Source: Aquirhabdus sp. (GTDB lineage: Bacteria > Pseudomonadota > Gammaproteobacteria > Pseudomonadales > Moraxellaceae). Taken from it: a stretch of 6,348 nt of DNA. Location: NCBI GenBank assembly GCA_030150595.1, contig JASLFQ010000085.1:1-6348 (forward strand). The letters are read 5' to 3'. Numbering within the stretch: the first letter of the stretch is position 1; each line of letters starts with the position of its first letter. The notes beneath the pieces are model-generated. The model saw only the letters and a program-made list of their open reading frames with translations, had not been told where the DNA came from and ran no database searches. Shown here piece by piece: positions 1-6,180 of the stretch. A program made the translations under genes and the position numbers.

Positions 1-101
1 GCAGGTGGGGGGAAGGCAAAGACCAACGCGTCTTTGATTTGCGAGAACGCACCCATCGCACGACCAGCTACTGCGCCAACACTCTGACTTGCTGCGGTAC
101 G
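1..101 (-). pseudogene. Continuation of the RND pump frame after the amber codon, running off the left edge
   Basis: Reading the same minus-strand frame past the TAG gives 33 further sense codons and two bases to the window edge. The translation begins RTAASQSVGAVAGRAM and includes AFSQIKDALVFAF. This matches the part of RND pumps that follows the KDW motif (AcrB has FSQIKDAMVFAF at this place). No base is gained or lost, so the break is a substitution and not a frameshift. An ATG in this stretch (45-43, encoding the M of RAM) lies inside the porter domain and has no evident ribosome site, so independent translation is unlikely. Whether the rest of the gene is intact lies outside the window. 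Confidence 0.88.
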
Positions 102-2003
102 CTAATTCCAGTCTTTGAGAAGTACGAATGCAATGCCCGTGTTCTGGCCTGTACCGCTAAAACTAAAACCAGCGACTGAAAAGACACCTTTGACATTATC
201 TGTTTCTTTGTTGAGGAAATAGTCTTCAACTTGATGAATCGTTTTCGCTGTGCGCTGTTGTGTTGCACCCGCTGGGAGCTGGATTTGGCTAAACAGAATG
301 CCCTGATCTTCATCAGGCAGAAACGATGTTGGCAATTTAAGGAACAAAAATGCCATGATGCCGATCACTGCTGCATAGATGATCACATAGCGTGCACTCT
401 TGGTCAGCATTTTTCCAACCAGAGATTGATAGCGTTTACTGTTGTGGTCAAACATGCGATTAAACCAGCCAAAGAAACCTTTTTTCTCATGGTGGTTTGG
501 ATCGGGTGCTTTCAATAACGTCACACACAGCGCTGGTGTGAGAATCAAAGCAACCATGACCGATAACCCCATCGCTGAGATCAATGTGACTGCAAACTGA
601 CGATAAATTACGCCAGTTGAACCACCAAAGAACACCAGCGGGACAAATACAGCTGCCAAGACCAAGCCAATCCCAATCAATGCACCCGTAATTTGATCCA
701 TTGATTTACGTGTCGCTTCCAGCGGCCCTAGTTGCTCCTCGTGCATGATCCGTTCGACGTTTTCGACCACGACGATTGCATCATCGACGAGCAAGCCGAT
801 TGCGAGTACGAGACCAAACAATGTCAGCGTGTTAATTGACATACCCAGCAGATGTAAAATGCCGAATGTACCCAGCAAAACGACAGGCACCGCAATCGTT
901 GGAATTAATGTTGCACGGAAGTTCTGCAAGAACAAATACATGACCAAGAAGACCAAGGCAATCGCTTCGATCAACGTCTCAATCACGTTTTTGATCGAGA
1001 GTTTCACGACTGGTGTGGTGTCATAAGGCACAACCACTTCAAGCCCATGCGGGAAGTTGGGTTGTAGTTCCGCTAATCTTTTCTTCACCGCAGCCGCTGT
1101 ATCTAACGCGTTCTGACCTGCGGCAAGTTTAATCGCAAGACCTGATGCAGGCATGCGGTTATAACGTGCAACAGTATCGTAATTCTCTGCACCGAGCTCA
1201 ATGCGAGATACATCGCCTAAGTGAACCTGAGCACCCGTACTGGTTGTAGTGAGCAGAATATTCTTAAACTGTTCAGGTGTTTGTAATAAGCTTTGCGTCG
1301 TCACCGTCGCGTTGAGTTCTTGTCCTTCAACCGCAGGTGTTCCGCCAAGCTGCCCTGCAGAAACCTGAGTGTTTTGCGCTTGGATGGCATTAATCGCATC
1401 GGTTGCAGTCAGCTTGTAACTGTTAAGCTTTGCTGGATCGAGCCAAATCCGCATGGCGTGTTGTGTACCGAAAACTTGCGTATCACCGACACCTTGTACC
1501 CGACTAATCGGATCAACGATATGGCTAACGACATAGTCTGAAATATCAACAGGCTTCATGCTGCCATCGGTGGACACAAAGCCCAGCACCATCAAGAATG
1601 TACGTCCAGATTTACTAACCGTAATCCCGAGTTGCTGCACCGCTTGTGGCAACAGTGCAATCCCAGCTTGTAGTTTGTTCTGCACTTGAACCTGAGCAAT
1701 ATCAGGATTTGTACCTGCTTTAAAACTCAAGGTGACAGACACTGAGCCGTTGGAAGCACTGGTTGAGGACATATAATACAATCCATCCAGTCCTTTCATT
1801 TGCTGTTCAATAATCTGCGTGACTGTATCTTCTGCAGTTTTTGCAGATGCGCCAGGATATAACGCGCTGACTGTAATGGTTGGTGGTGCAATACTTGGAT
1901 ACTGCGCAACTGACATGGTCAAAATCGACAATGCGCCGCCTAGCATGACCAATATAGCAAGCACCCACGCAAAGATGGGGCGATCAATAAAAAAACGTGA
2001 CAT
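102..2003 (-). CDS. RND multidrug efflux pump, inner-membrane permease (AdeJ/MexB/AcrB type), cut short by an in-frame amber codon
   Basis: This gene encodes the proton-driven permease of a tripartite drug-efflux system (HAE1/AcrB family) in the inner membrane. The protein starts [16 protein letters not shown], typical of the family. TM1 lies near residues 10-28, then the first periplasmic porter half to about 335, then TM2-TM6 to about 490 and TM7 at about 538-557. The proton-relay aspartates D407 and D408 ([15 protein letters not shown]) sit at exactly the AcrB numbers. The second porter half begins at about 558. The frame stops at TAG (104-102) after residue 633, whereas the family is about 1,030-1,050 residues long, so TM8-TM12 and the relay lysine are lost. 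The start is firm: GGAG lies 8 bases before the ATG and directly abuts the adaptor stop codon, indicating translational coupling. If the stop is real, the product should not transport. The family is certain; the AdeJ-like subfamily is from memory. Confidence 0.93.
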   Translation of the reverse strand: MSRFFIDRPIFAWVLAILVMLGGALSILTMSVAQYPSIAPPTITVSALYPGASAKTAEDTVTQIIEQQMKGLDGLYYMSSTSASNGSVSVTLSFKAGTNPDIAQVQVQNKLQAGIALLPQAVQQLGITVSKSGRTFLMVLGFVSTDGSMKPVDISDYVVSHIVDPISRVQGVGDTQVFGTQHAMRIWLDPAKLNSYKLTATDAINAIQAQNTQVSAGQLGGTPAVEGQELNATVTTQSLLQTPEQFKNILLTTTSTGAQVHLGDVSRIELGAENYDTVARYNRMPASGLAIKLAAGQNALDTAAAVKKRLAELQPNFPHGLEVVVPYDTTPVVKLSIKNVIETLIEAIALVFLVMYLFLQNFRATLIPTIAVPVVLLGTFGILHLLGMSINTLTLFGLVLAIGLLVDDAIVVVENVERIMHEEQLGPLEATRKSMDQITGALIGIGLVLAAVFVPLVFFGGSTGVIYRQFAVTLISAMGLSVMVALILTPALCVTLLKAPDPNHHEKKGFFGWFNRMFDHNSKRYQSLVGKMLTKSARYVIIYAAVIGIMAFLFLKLPTSFLPDEDQGILFSQIQLPAGATQQRTAKTIHQVEDYFLNKETDNVKGVFSVAGFSFSGTGQNTGIAFVLLKDWN

Positions 2004-2018
2004 TACAACTGCTCCTTA
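2004..2018 (-). promoter_or_regulatory. Ribosome binding site joining adaptor stop and pump start
   Basis: On the minus strand the adaptor stop TAA is directly followed by GGAG, then 8 bases, then the pump ATG. The Shine-Dalgarno thus touches the upstream stop codon, the usual arrangement for translational coupling between two subunits of one complex. Confidence 0.8.
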
Positions 2019-3287
2019 AGATTTTGCCGAAGCTGTTGATGGTGATGCCACAGGTTTTAAGGTTTGGCTGCTTGCTGGATTTGCATTATCTGCATCTGCG
2101 GGTGCAACGGTTGCTTTGACTTTGCCGCCAGGCTTGGTTTTTTGTGAACCTTCAAGAATGACGCGTTCGCCATTTTGTAGTCCACTCGTGACTAGCCATT
2201 GATTGCCTTGAGTATTCGGTGCTTGAATTGTACGTTGGCTCACCGTGCCATCCTCTGCGACGACTAACACAGTGGCATTTCCTTGCGGATCATGTGTCAC
2301 TGCTTGTTGTGGCAGTAGAATGCCGTCATTCACCACACCTTGAGTCAGACGTGCTTTGACGTACATGCCAGGTAGAAGTGTGCCAGATGGATTTGGAATA
2401 ATGCCGCGTAACGTGACCGAACCTGTTGTTGGATCAACACTAGGATTAGTGAGTTCAAGACGACCTTGCAATGGATAGCTACTACCGTCTTCTAAGGTGA
2501 TGGTGATCGGCGCATTGCTTGATTTGCTGATTACACCCGATTGGATTTGTTTGCGCAGTTTCAGCATGTCCGCACTGGACTGGCTAATGTCCACGTACAT
2601 TGGATCCATTTGAGTAATGGAGACCAGTGATGTCGCTTGATTTGCCGTGACCAACGCACCTGGTGTCACCGCAGATACGCCGCTCAAACCTGTAATCGGT
2701 GAGCGAATCGTGGTGTAGTCCAGATTAATCTGTGCTGTACGTAGATTTGCGATGCCACCCGCGAGTGTTGCTTCTGCTAATGCGATTTGCTGCATTGCAT
2801 TATCATAGTCAAGCTGACTGACAGCGTTTGTTGCGATCAGTGCTTTGTAGCGAGCGCCTGTGACTTTAAGGGCAGCAAGGTTGGCTTTGTCATACTGCAC
2901 CGCAGCTTGTGCCGTTTCCAGCGCCGCTTGGAATGGTGCAGGGTCAATTTGATAGAGCGGCTGACCTGCTTTGACCAAGTCACCTTGGGTAAATAACATT
3001 TTTTGAATGACACCGCCCACTTGTGGAATCACTGGTGCGAGCTGAAACGGATTGGTGCGACCTGCCAATTCGACATATTGAGAGATCGGTTGACGCTGAG
3101 CAACAGCCACGATGACTTCTGGCGGTGGCATGCCACCTGCACCAGCACCACTCGCACCCGCTGCATCTTTTTTACCGCAAGCAGTGAGCGCAATGCTGAT
3201 AGAAAGCGTAGACAGCAGTAAAACCGCTGGCCAAGCGTTTGATTTTTTGTAGAACGAAGGATTTTGTATCGATTGACGCGATTTCAT
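2016..3287 (-). CDS. Efflux RND periplasmic adaptor subunit, lipoprotein (AdeI/MexA/AcrA type)
   Basis: This is the membrane fusion protein that links an RND permease to an outer-membrane channel. The product has 423 residues. Its lipoprotein signal peptide (residues 1-36) ends in the lipobox LTAC, with the lipid-bearing cysteine at 37. The barrel-sandwich lipoyl half follows (QVGGVIQKMLFTQGDLVKAGQPLYQID, about 89-115), then a helical hairpin (about 116-185), the second lipoyl half (TTIRSPITGLSG, 192-203), the beta-barrel (ALVTANQATSLVSITQMDPMYVDI onward) and a membrane-proximal domain near LLPGMYV (304-310). The tail from about 392 is a low-complexity Ala/Pro/Ser run. I chose the ATG at 3287 because GAGG stands 5 bases upstream. 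A TTG-initiated extension to 3341 is possible but would put 18 unlikely residues before the signal peptide. It is first in the operon; the pump starts 12 bases after its stop. Confidence 0.93.
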   Translation of the reverse strand: MKSRQSIQNPSFYKKSNAWPAVLLLSTLSISIALTACGKKDAAGASGAGAGGMPPPEVIVAVAQRQPISQYVELAGRTNPFQLAPVIPQVGGVIQKMLFTQGDLVKAGQPLYQIDPAPFQAALETAQAAVQYDKANLAALKVTGARYKALIATNAVSQLDYDNAMQQIALAEATLAGGIANLRTAQINLDYTTIRSPITGLSGVSAVTPGALVTANQATSLVSITQMDPMYVDISQSSADMLKLRKQIQSGVISKSSNAPITITLEDGSSYPLQGRLELTNPSVDPTTGSVTLRGIIPNPSGTLLPGMYVKARLTQGVVNDGILLPQQAVTHDPQGNATVLVVAEDGTVSQRTIQAPNTQGNQWLVTSGLQNGERVILEGSQKTKPGGKVKATVAPADADNANPASSQTLKPVASPSTASAKS

Positions 3288-3440
3288 AACAACCTCGAAT
3301 GGTCTTTTGTGTTGTAGGCAAGTTGTTTTTTGACCTGCCAAAACGTTGTTTAAATCGTAATGAAGAGCAATAGTTTGAGGTTTAGAACAGTGATGTGAAA
3401 ACCTGATGTTTGCGGATCATATCTATGAGTGTTGAGTACA

Positions 3441-3463
3441 TTGAACAGAGATTTCGGGTTCAA
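3441..3463 (-). repeat. Inverted repeat in the presumed leader of the efflux operon
   Basis: TTGAAC and GTTCAA flank 11 bases and form a perfect 6-bp stem. If transcription starts near the palindromes at about 3505, this would be a hairpin in the adaptor mRNA leader, about 155 bases before its start codon. It could also be a protein-binding dyad. No T-run follows, so it does not look like a terminator. Confidence 0.35.
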
Positions 3464-3501
3464 ATTTTAAGTGTGTGTCAATCTACTCTGCTGTTTTGAG
3501 G

Positions 3502-3545
3502 AAGCGTACTGAATAGTATTGTTTGTAAAGAGTACTGCTTAGTAC
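3502..3545 (-). promoter_or_regulatory. Tandem operator-like palindromes in the likely efflux operon promoter
   Basis: Two copies of a dyad occur 26 bp apart, start to start. On the plus strand they read AAGCGTACTGAATAGTA (3502-3518) and AAGAGTACTGCTTAGTA (3528-3544), with 14 of 17 bases identical. The second contains a perfect GTACT-N4-AGTAC dyad (3532-3545); the first has one mismatch (GTACT-N4-AGTAT, 3506-3519). On the minus strand a possible -10, TACTAT (4 of 6), lies inside the 3506-3519 dyad, and the matching -35, TAAGCA (3 of 6), lies inside the other. A repressor bound here would block the promoter. Size and symmetry fit a TetR-family protein. In Acinetobacter the AdeIJK repressor AdeN is a TetR protein encoded elsewhere, which would fit the absence of a neighbouring regulator. 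The repeat is seen; its role and the promoter are inferred. Confidence 0.5.
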
Positions 3546-3586
3546 AAAATGGCGCAAGGGGGTAATACAATAAATTATCAAAAATT

Positions 3587-3632
3587 AATATTAAAAATTA
3601 TGCGTATTAAATTTAGGCTAATTTTTAATATT
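3587..3632. repeat. Perfect 14-bp AT-only inverted repeat after yiiM
   Basis: AATATTAAAAATTA (3587-3600) and TAATTTTTAATATT (3619-3632) are exact reverse complements separated by 18 bases. It begins 22 bases past the yiiM stop codon. It might be a weak terminator for yiiM transcripts, since the transcribed strand then runs into T-rich sequence, or an AT-rich element upstream of the efflux promoter. A stem with no G-C pair is a poor intrinsic terminator, so the role stays open. Confidence 0.4.
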
Positions 3633-3654
3633 CAGCTTGTTAAGTAAGATTTCA

Positions 3655-4314
3655 TTAAGTCTTATTCTTTTCTAAATAGTCCAGTCTATGAATAAGACGA
3701 TTCCTCCAATCCTCAGAGAGTCCTTGACAGTTTGCTGCCAATTTCAGCATGTCAAAAGTAGGCGGGTGGCTCGTCACGATTTTGTTGAAACGAGCGATGC
3801 TCATATTTGCAGTAAACCGTTCTAACAGCGTAATAGAGTCGCCGACTTTGATTTCGCCAGCTTGCAAGACACGATAGTACCAACCCGTGATGTAATGTTC
3901 AGCAATAAACTTAGACAGTAGATGCGTATCGAAACGATGATTGATTTTCCAGCATGGGCTGCGTGGTTGAGAGACTTGTAGAGTGACTGAGCCAATCTGA
4001 TAGATGTCACCAATATGCACGTTACCATCGTCCATATTTTGGCTTGAGATATTTTCTCCAATTGAGCCTGCAATGGCGATGTCTTTGAGTTCTGGATATT
4101 GCGCAATGATCGTGGCGTAACTTGAAAGCGCATATTGATGAACTGCTTTTTCTATGCCGCCATGAACACGTTTATCTGCTTGTACATCACCAATCAAACC
4201 AAGCGAATTGACGTTCACAGTTTGAATACTATGTTTGTAGATTCCTGTTTGTTGACCTTCAGGCGCGAGGGTTTGCAGCGTACCAACATAGAGTGCTTCA
4301 ACGATCGTATTCAT
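3655..4314 (-). CDS. yiiM: MOSC domain-containing protein, YiiM family
   Basis: YiiM is a cytoplasmic MOSC-domain protein. In E. coli it takes part, with YcbX, in molybdenum-cofactor-dependent resistance to N-hydroxylated bases such as 6-hydroxylaminopurine. The product here has 219 residues (E. coli about 224). Seen in order are GLIGDVQADKRVHGG (about 39-53), a GEN motif (86-88) and the signature SQPRSPCWKIN, with the conserved cysteine at residue 121, the candidate molybdenum ligand. The C-terminal 60 residues match the helical 3-alpha domain specific to YiiM (ending in GLSEDWRNRLIHR). Start: a GTG lies directly before the chosen ATG, but GAGGAG sits 6 bases from the ATG and only 3 from the GTG, so the ATG is preferred. 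It lies 98 bases downstream of ispB on the same strand, and cotranscription is possible. Confidence 0.9.
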   Translation of the reverse strand: MNTIVEALYVGTLQTLAPEGQQTGIYKHSIQTVNVNSLGLIGDVQADKRVHGGIEKAVHQYALSSYATIIAQYPELKDIAIAGSIGENISSQNMDDGNVHIGDIYQIGSVTLQVSQPRSPCWKINHRFDTHLLSKFIAEHYITGWYYRVLQAGEIKVGDSITLLERFTANMSIARFNKIVTSHPPTFDMLKLAANCQGLSEDWRNRLIHRLDYLEKNKT

Positions 4315-4320
4315 CACGAA

Positions 4321-4343
4321 CTCCTCAAGTCATCTTGAGTATA
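4321..4343 (-). promoter_or_regulatory. yiiM ribosome binding site overlapped by a small hairpin, with a possible -10 box
   Basis: On the minus strand CTCAAG-ATGA-CTTGAG (4339-4324) is a perfect 6-bp stem with a 4-base loop. Its 3' arm contains the first half of the GAGGAG Shine-Dalgarno (4326-4321), so folding would partly hide it. TATACT (4343-4338; 5 of 6 to a -10 box) overlaps the 5' arm, but I find no good -35. If that -10 were used, the transcript would lack most of the 5' arm. Hairpin and promoter are therefore alternative readings. Confidence 0.35.
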
Positions 4344-4412
4344 GTCCGAGGTAAATTCTTACGGATAGATAATTCGTTGATTTATAGTTTTCAGTTTTTC
4401 GGCAAGCAGAGA

Positions 4413-5402
4413 TTATTTTAATCGATCCAATGCCAATTGCGCTAAGTTGATTAATGATTGCTTATAAATTGAGTCGGATAGTGGGTTTAATGCAGCAATT
4501 GCCAATTCGGTTTCTTGCTTCGCGCGCATTTGGCAATATTCCAAGCCACCACTGTTTTTGACTAAATCAACGATTTTGTCTAAGTCCTTGAGTCCACCTG
4601 TTTGGATGCTGTGACGAATCATCTCGTTATCTTTGATGTGCACCCGTTGCATCGTTGCAATGAGTGGCAATGTCGGCTTGCCTTCAGCAAGATCATCGCC
4701 AATATTTTTACCTAATGTCGCAGCGTCCGATGTGTAATCCAAAATATCATCAATGATCTGGAACGCATTACCAAAATGTTCGCCATACGCTTTCAATGGT
4801 GCACGTAAATGCTCAGTATGCGCGAGCAGCGCAGCGCCTTCGGTCGCCAACATAAATAAGCGTGAGGTCTTACCATAAATGATCTGTAAATAATCAGCTT
4901 CGGTGGAGTCAGGGTTATGCTGATGTTGCAACTGCAACACTTCACCTTCTGCAATTTCACACGTACCACTGGACATGATGTGCAGTAACTCTAAATCACC
5001 GAGTTTGACCAATAAATCAAACGCGCGCGCAATCAAATAATCCCCAACTAAAACCGCAGTCGCATTGCTCCACGTCGCATTTGCCGTTGGGCGACCACGG
5101 CGCAAACCTGATTCATCAACGACATCATCGTGAACCAGCGTTGCGGTATGCAGCATTTCAATGATTGCAGCGAGTTTAAGGTGTTGATCGGTTTGTTTTG
5201 GGTTATCACCCTGAGCAAAACCACAGGCACGTGCGGCGAGCAGGGACATGAGCGGGCGCATCCGCTTGCCACCAGCTTCAACGACATAGCTACTCACACT
5301 CAGCACCAACGGTACTTTGGAGTTAATGCCCGTTTTGATGAAATGATCCATAGCGGTAAAATCATCAGCGACAGGATGTAAGATGCTATTAAAGTCTGTC
5401 AT
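4413..5402 (-). CDS. ispB: Long-chain all-trans polyprenyl diphosphate synthase (octaprenyl/nonaprenyl), IspB
   Basis: IspB extends farnesyl diphosphate with isopentenyl diphosphate units to make the ubiquinone side chain, and it is normally essential. The 329-residue product is close to E. coli IspB (323). Visible are GGKRMRP (44-50) for substrate binding, the first aspartate-rich motif DDVVD (92-96) within IEMLHTATLVHDDVVDES, RRGRPTAN (101-108), GDYLIARAF (120-128), AEGEVLQL (151-158), the second motif DDILD (218-222) and LGKNIGDDLAEGKPTLPL (230-247). The residue five places before the first DDxxD is alanine 87; a small residue here marks long-chain synthases. Acinetobacter uses ubiquinone-9, so a nonaprenyl product is plausible, but length cannot be read from sequence. 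The start is the ATG at 5402 with a weak upstream AAGAG. It diverges from rplU, as in many gammaproteobacteria. No motif is missing. Confidence 0.95.
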   Translation of the reverse strand: MTDFNSILHPVADDFTAMDHFIKTGINSKVPLVLSVSSYVVEAGGKRMRPLMSLLAARACGFAQGDNPKQTDQHLKLAAIIEMLHTATLVHDDVVDESGLRRGRPTANATWSNATAVLVGDYLIARAFDLLVKLGDLELLHIMSSGTCEIAEGEVLQLQHQHNPDSTEADYLQIIYGKTSRLFMLATEGAALLAHTEHLRAPLKAYGEHFGNAFQIIDDILDYTSDAATLGKNIGDDLAEGKPTLPLIATMQRVHIKDNEMIRHSIQTGGLKDLDKIVDLVKNSGGLEYCQMRAKQETELAIAALNPLSDSIYKQSLINLAQLALDRLK

Positions 5403-5661
5403 TTATAAAGCTGCTCTTAAAACAAATATTTTTTGAGATTCCGTTCATCAGAATTTACATTGAAATTGGCTCGATTTTTAGGAAATTAGTCCCTAAGTCT
5501 CTCCAAATTCGCGTCCATGCTAACCGTCCTTGATCGTAACTTCCAGTCTAGATTCGCTTAGATCTTAAATTTTTATAAAAATTACCAAGAAAGGCAATAA
5601 AGAGATATCAATTACCCTTAAAAATGGATTAAGGCTGGTGATAAAATGTGCAAAATATTGC

Positions 5662-5697
5662 TTGTCGTCGCCATTTAAAATCTCTACAATGCGCGGT
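5662..5697 (+). promoter_or_regulatory. Sigma70-type promoter of rplU-rpmA with G+C-rich discriminator
   Basis: TTGTCG (5662-5667; 4 of 6 to consensus) and TACAAT (5685-5690; 5 of 6) are separated by exactly 17 bp. An A/T-rich stretch (about 5641-5660) just upstream could act as an UP element. The bases right after the -10 box are GCGCGG, a G+C-rich discriminator of the kind found at ppGpp/DksA-repressed ribosomal promoters. Predicted start is near 5697, giving a leader of about 100 bases. Confidence 0.7.
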
Positions 5698-5795
5698 CTA
5701 ATGATTTGTATGAATCAACCCAGTGACGCAGGTTTGAAGCCCGAGACAATTTTAGTGTCGGCACCGCGAACACGGGTCTTTGCTGAGTGTTAAAT
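5697..5795 (+). promoter_or_regulatory. Structured 5' leader of rplU
   Basis: The leader can fold into several stems. GATTT/GAATC (5703-5707 with 5712-5716) forms a small hairpin around GTAT. AAGCCCG (5737-5743) pairs with CGGG and CTT (5773-5780) with one bulged T. Inside this, GACA (5745-5748) pairs with TGTC (5756-5759) around a 7-base loop. The outer stem ends 15 bases before the rplU ATG. Autogenous L21 control is an attractive guess but is not shown by the sequence. Confidence 0.35.
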
Positions 5796-6113
5796 ATGAG
5801 TGCATATGCAGTTATTAAAAGCGGTGGTAAACAGCACCGTGTAGTAGTTGGTGAATACTTGAAAGTTGAACTGCTCAAAGCAGCAACTGGCGAAAGCATC
5901 ACTGATAGTGAAGTTTTGATGGTTGTGGATGGTGATAACATCCAAATCGGCGCGCCTACTGTTGCTGGTGCAAGCGTTACTTACGAAATCCTGAGCCATG
6001 GTCGCCATGACAAGATCCGTATTGTTAAGCATCGCCGCCGTAAGCATTACCACAAAGAACAAGGTCATCGTCAATGGTTCACTGAAATCAAAATTACTGC
6101 GATTAAAGCGTAA
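5796..6113 (+). CDS. rplU: Large ribosomal subunit protein L21 (bL21)
   Basis: L21 binds 23S rRNA in the 50S subunit. The 105-residue product matches the usual length of about 103 and runs from the conserved [12 protein letters not shown] (5-16), through GDNIQIGAP (46-54) and [18 protein letters not shown] (68-85), to [14 protein letters not shown] (90-103). I chose the ATG at 5796 because GAG lies 8 bases upstream; a GTG at 5787 would add MLN. Most L21 proteins begin MYAV, whereas here the frame reads MSAYAV, a two-residue addition. The basic RRRKHY cluster that contacts rRNA is intact. It is first in the operon with rpmA, 67 bases upstream of it. Confidence 0.96.
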   Translation: MSAYAVIKSGGKQHRVVVGEYLKVELLKAATGESITDSEVLMVVDGDNIQIGAPTVAGASVTYEILSHGRHDKIRIVKHRRRKHYHKEQGHRQWFTEIKITAIKA

Positions 6114-6180
6114 TCTTTGATTTTATATAATCATTAACCTTTGTTTTTAAACCTATTTTACGCTTGAGGAGTTAAAACTC
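6114..6180 (+). promoter_or_regulatory. rplU-rpmA spacer with rpmA ribosome binding site and possible internal -10
   Basis: A strong Shine-Dalgarno GAGGAG (6166-6171) lies 9 bases before the rpmA ATG. Upstream, a perfect TATAAT (6126-6131) sits inside a small TGATT/AATCA dyad (6118-6133). The best -35 at 17 bp is TTAAAG (3 of 6), so an internal promoter is possible but weakly supported. There is no terminator, so rpmA should be cotranscribed with rplU. Confidence 0.45.

Larger units (their letters stand above)
3288..3654. other. Intergenic region between yiiM and the efflux operon
   Basis: This 367-base region contains no credible gene. It is markedly AT-rich at 3570-3654, next to the yiiM end. 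From the adaptor outward it holds an inverted repeat at 3441-3463, an isolated minus-strand TTGACA (3481-3476) with no -10 box at normal spacing, the paired palindromes at 3502-3545, and a 14-bp AT-only inverted repeat at 3587-3632. No regulator gene is adjacent, so a local repressor such as a linked TetR protein is absent from this window. Confidence 0.7.
5403..5795. other. Divergent intergenic region between ispB and rplU
   Basis: The rplU promoter and leader occupy roughly 5662-5795. The ispB side (5403-5640) holds no gene and no promoter I can call with confidence. It contains two short dyads: TTAGG-N9-CCTAA (5478-5496) and CCTTAA-N7-TTAAGG (5616-5634). The latter lies 28 bases upstream of the rplU -35 box. 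A minus-strand TTGCCT / TATAAA pair near 5570-5600 has only 14 bp spacing and is not convincing. Confidence 0.6.

Noticed and set aside
43..104. TAG at 104-102 as a selenocysteine/pyrrolysine-type or programmed recoding site
   Set aside because: TAG recoding by pyrrolysine is not expected in this lineage, and no recoding function is known for RND pumps here; a nonsense change or sequence error is simpler.
3288..3341. An 18-residue N-terminal extension of the adaptor starting at TTG (3341)
   Set aside because: The ATG at 3287 has GAGG 5 bases upstream and begins a normal lipoprotein signal peptide; the extension would place polar residues ahead of it.
3453..3481. Perfect minus-strand TTGACA (3481-3476) as a -35 box for the efflux operon
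   Set aside because: At 16-18 bp spacing the sequence is ACCCGA, CCCGAA or CCGAAA, none like a -10 box.
3822..4133. A 103-codon minus-strand open frame inside yiiM
   Set aside because: It is out of frame with the clearly conserved MOSC protein and its translation shows no recognisable domain.
5130..5381. Plus-strand and alternative-frame open frames across ispB (also similar ones at 231-518, 745-1026 and 2787-3221)
   Set aside because: They lie antisense or out of frame to well-conserved genes, lack ribosome sites and give Cys/His/Arg-rich translations typical of shadows.
5478..5496. TTAGG-N9-CCTAA as a terminator
   Set aside because: The 5-bp stem is short and no T-run follows on either strand; ispB is transcribed away from this site as its leader.
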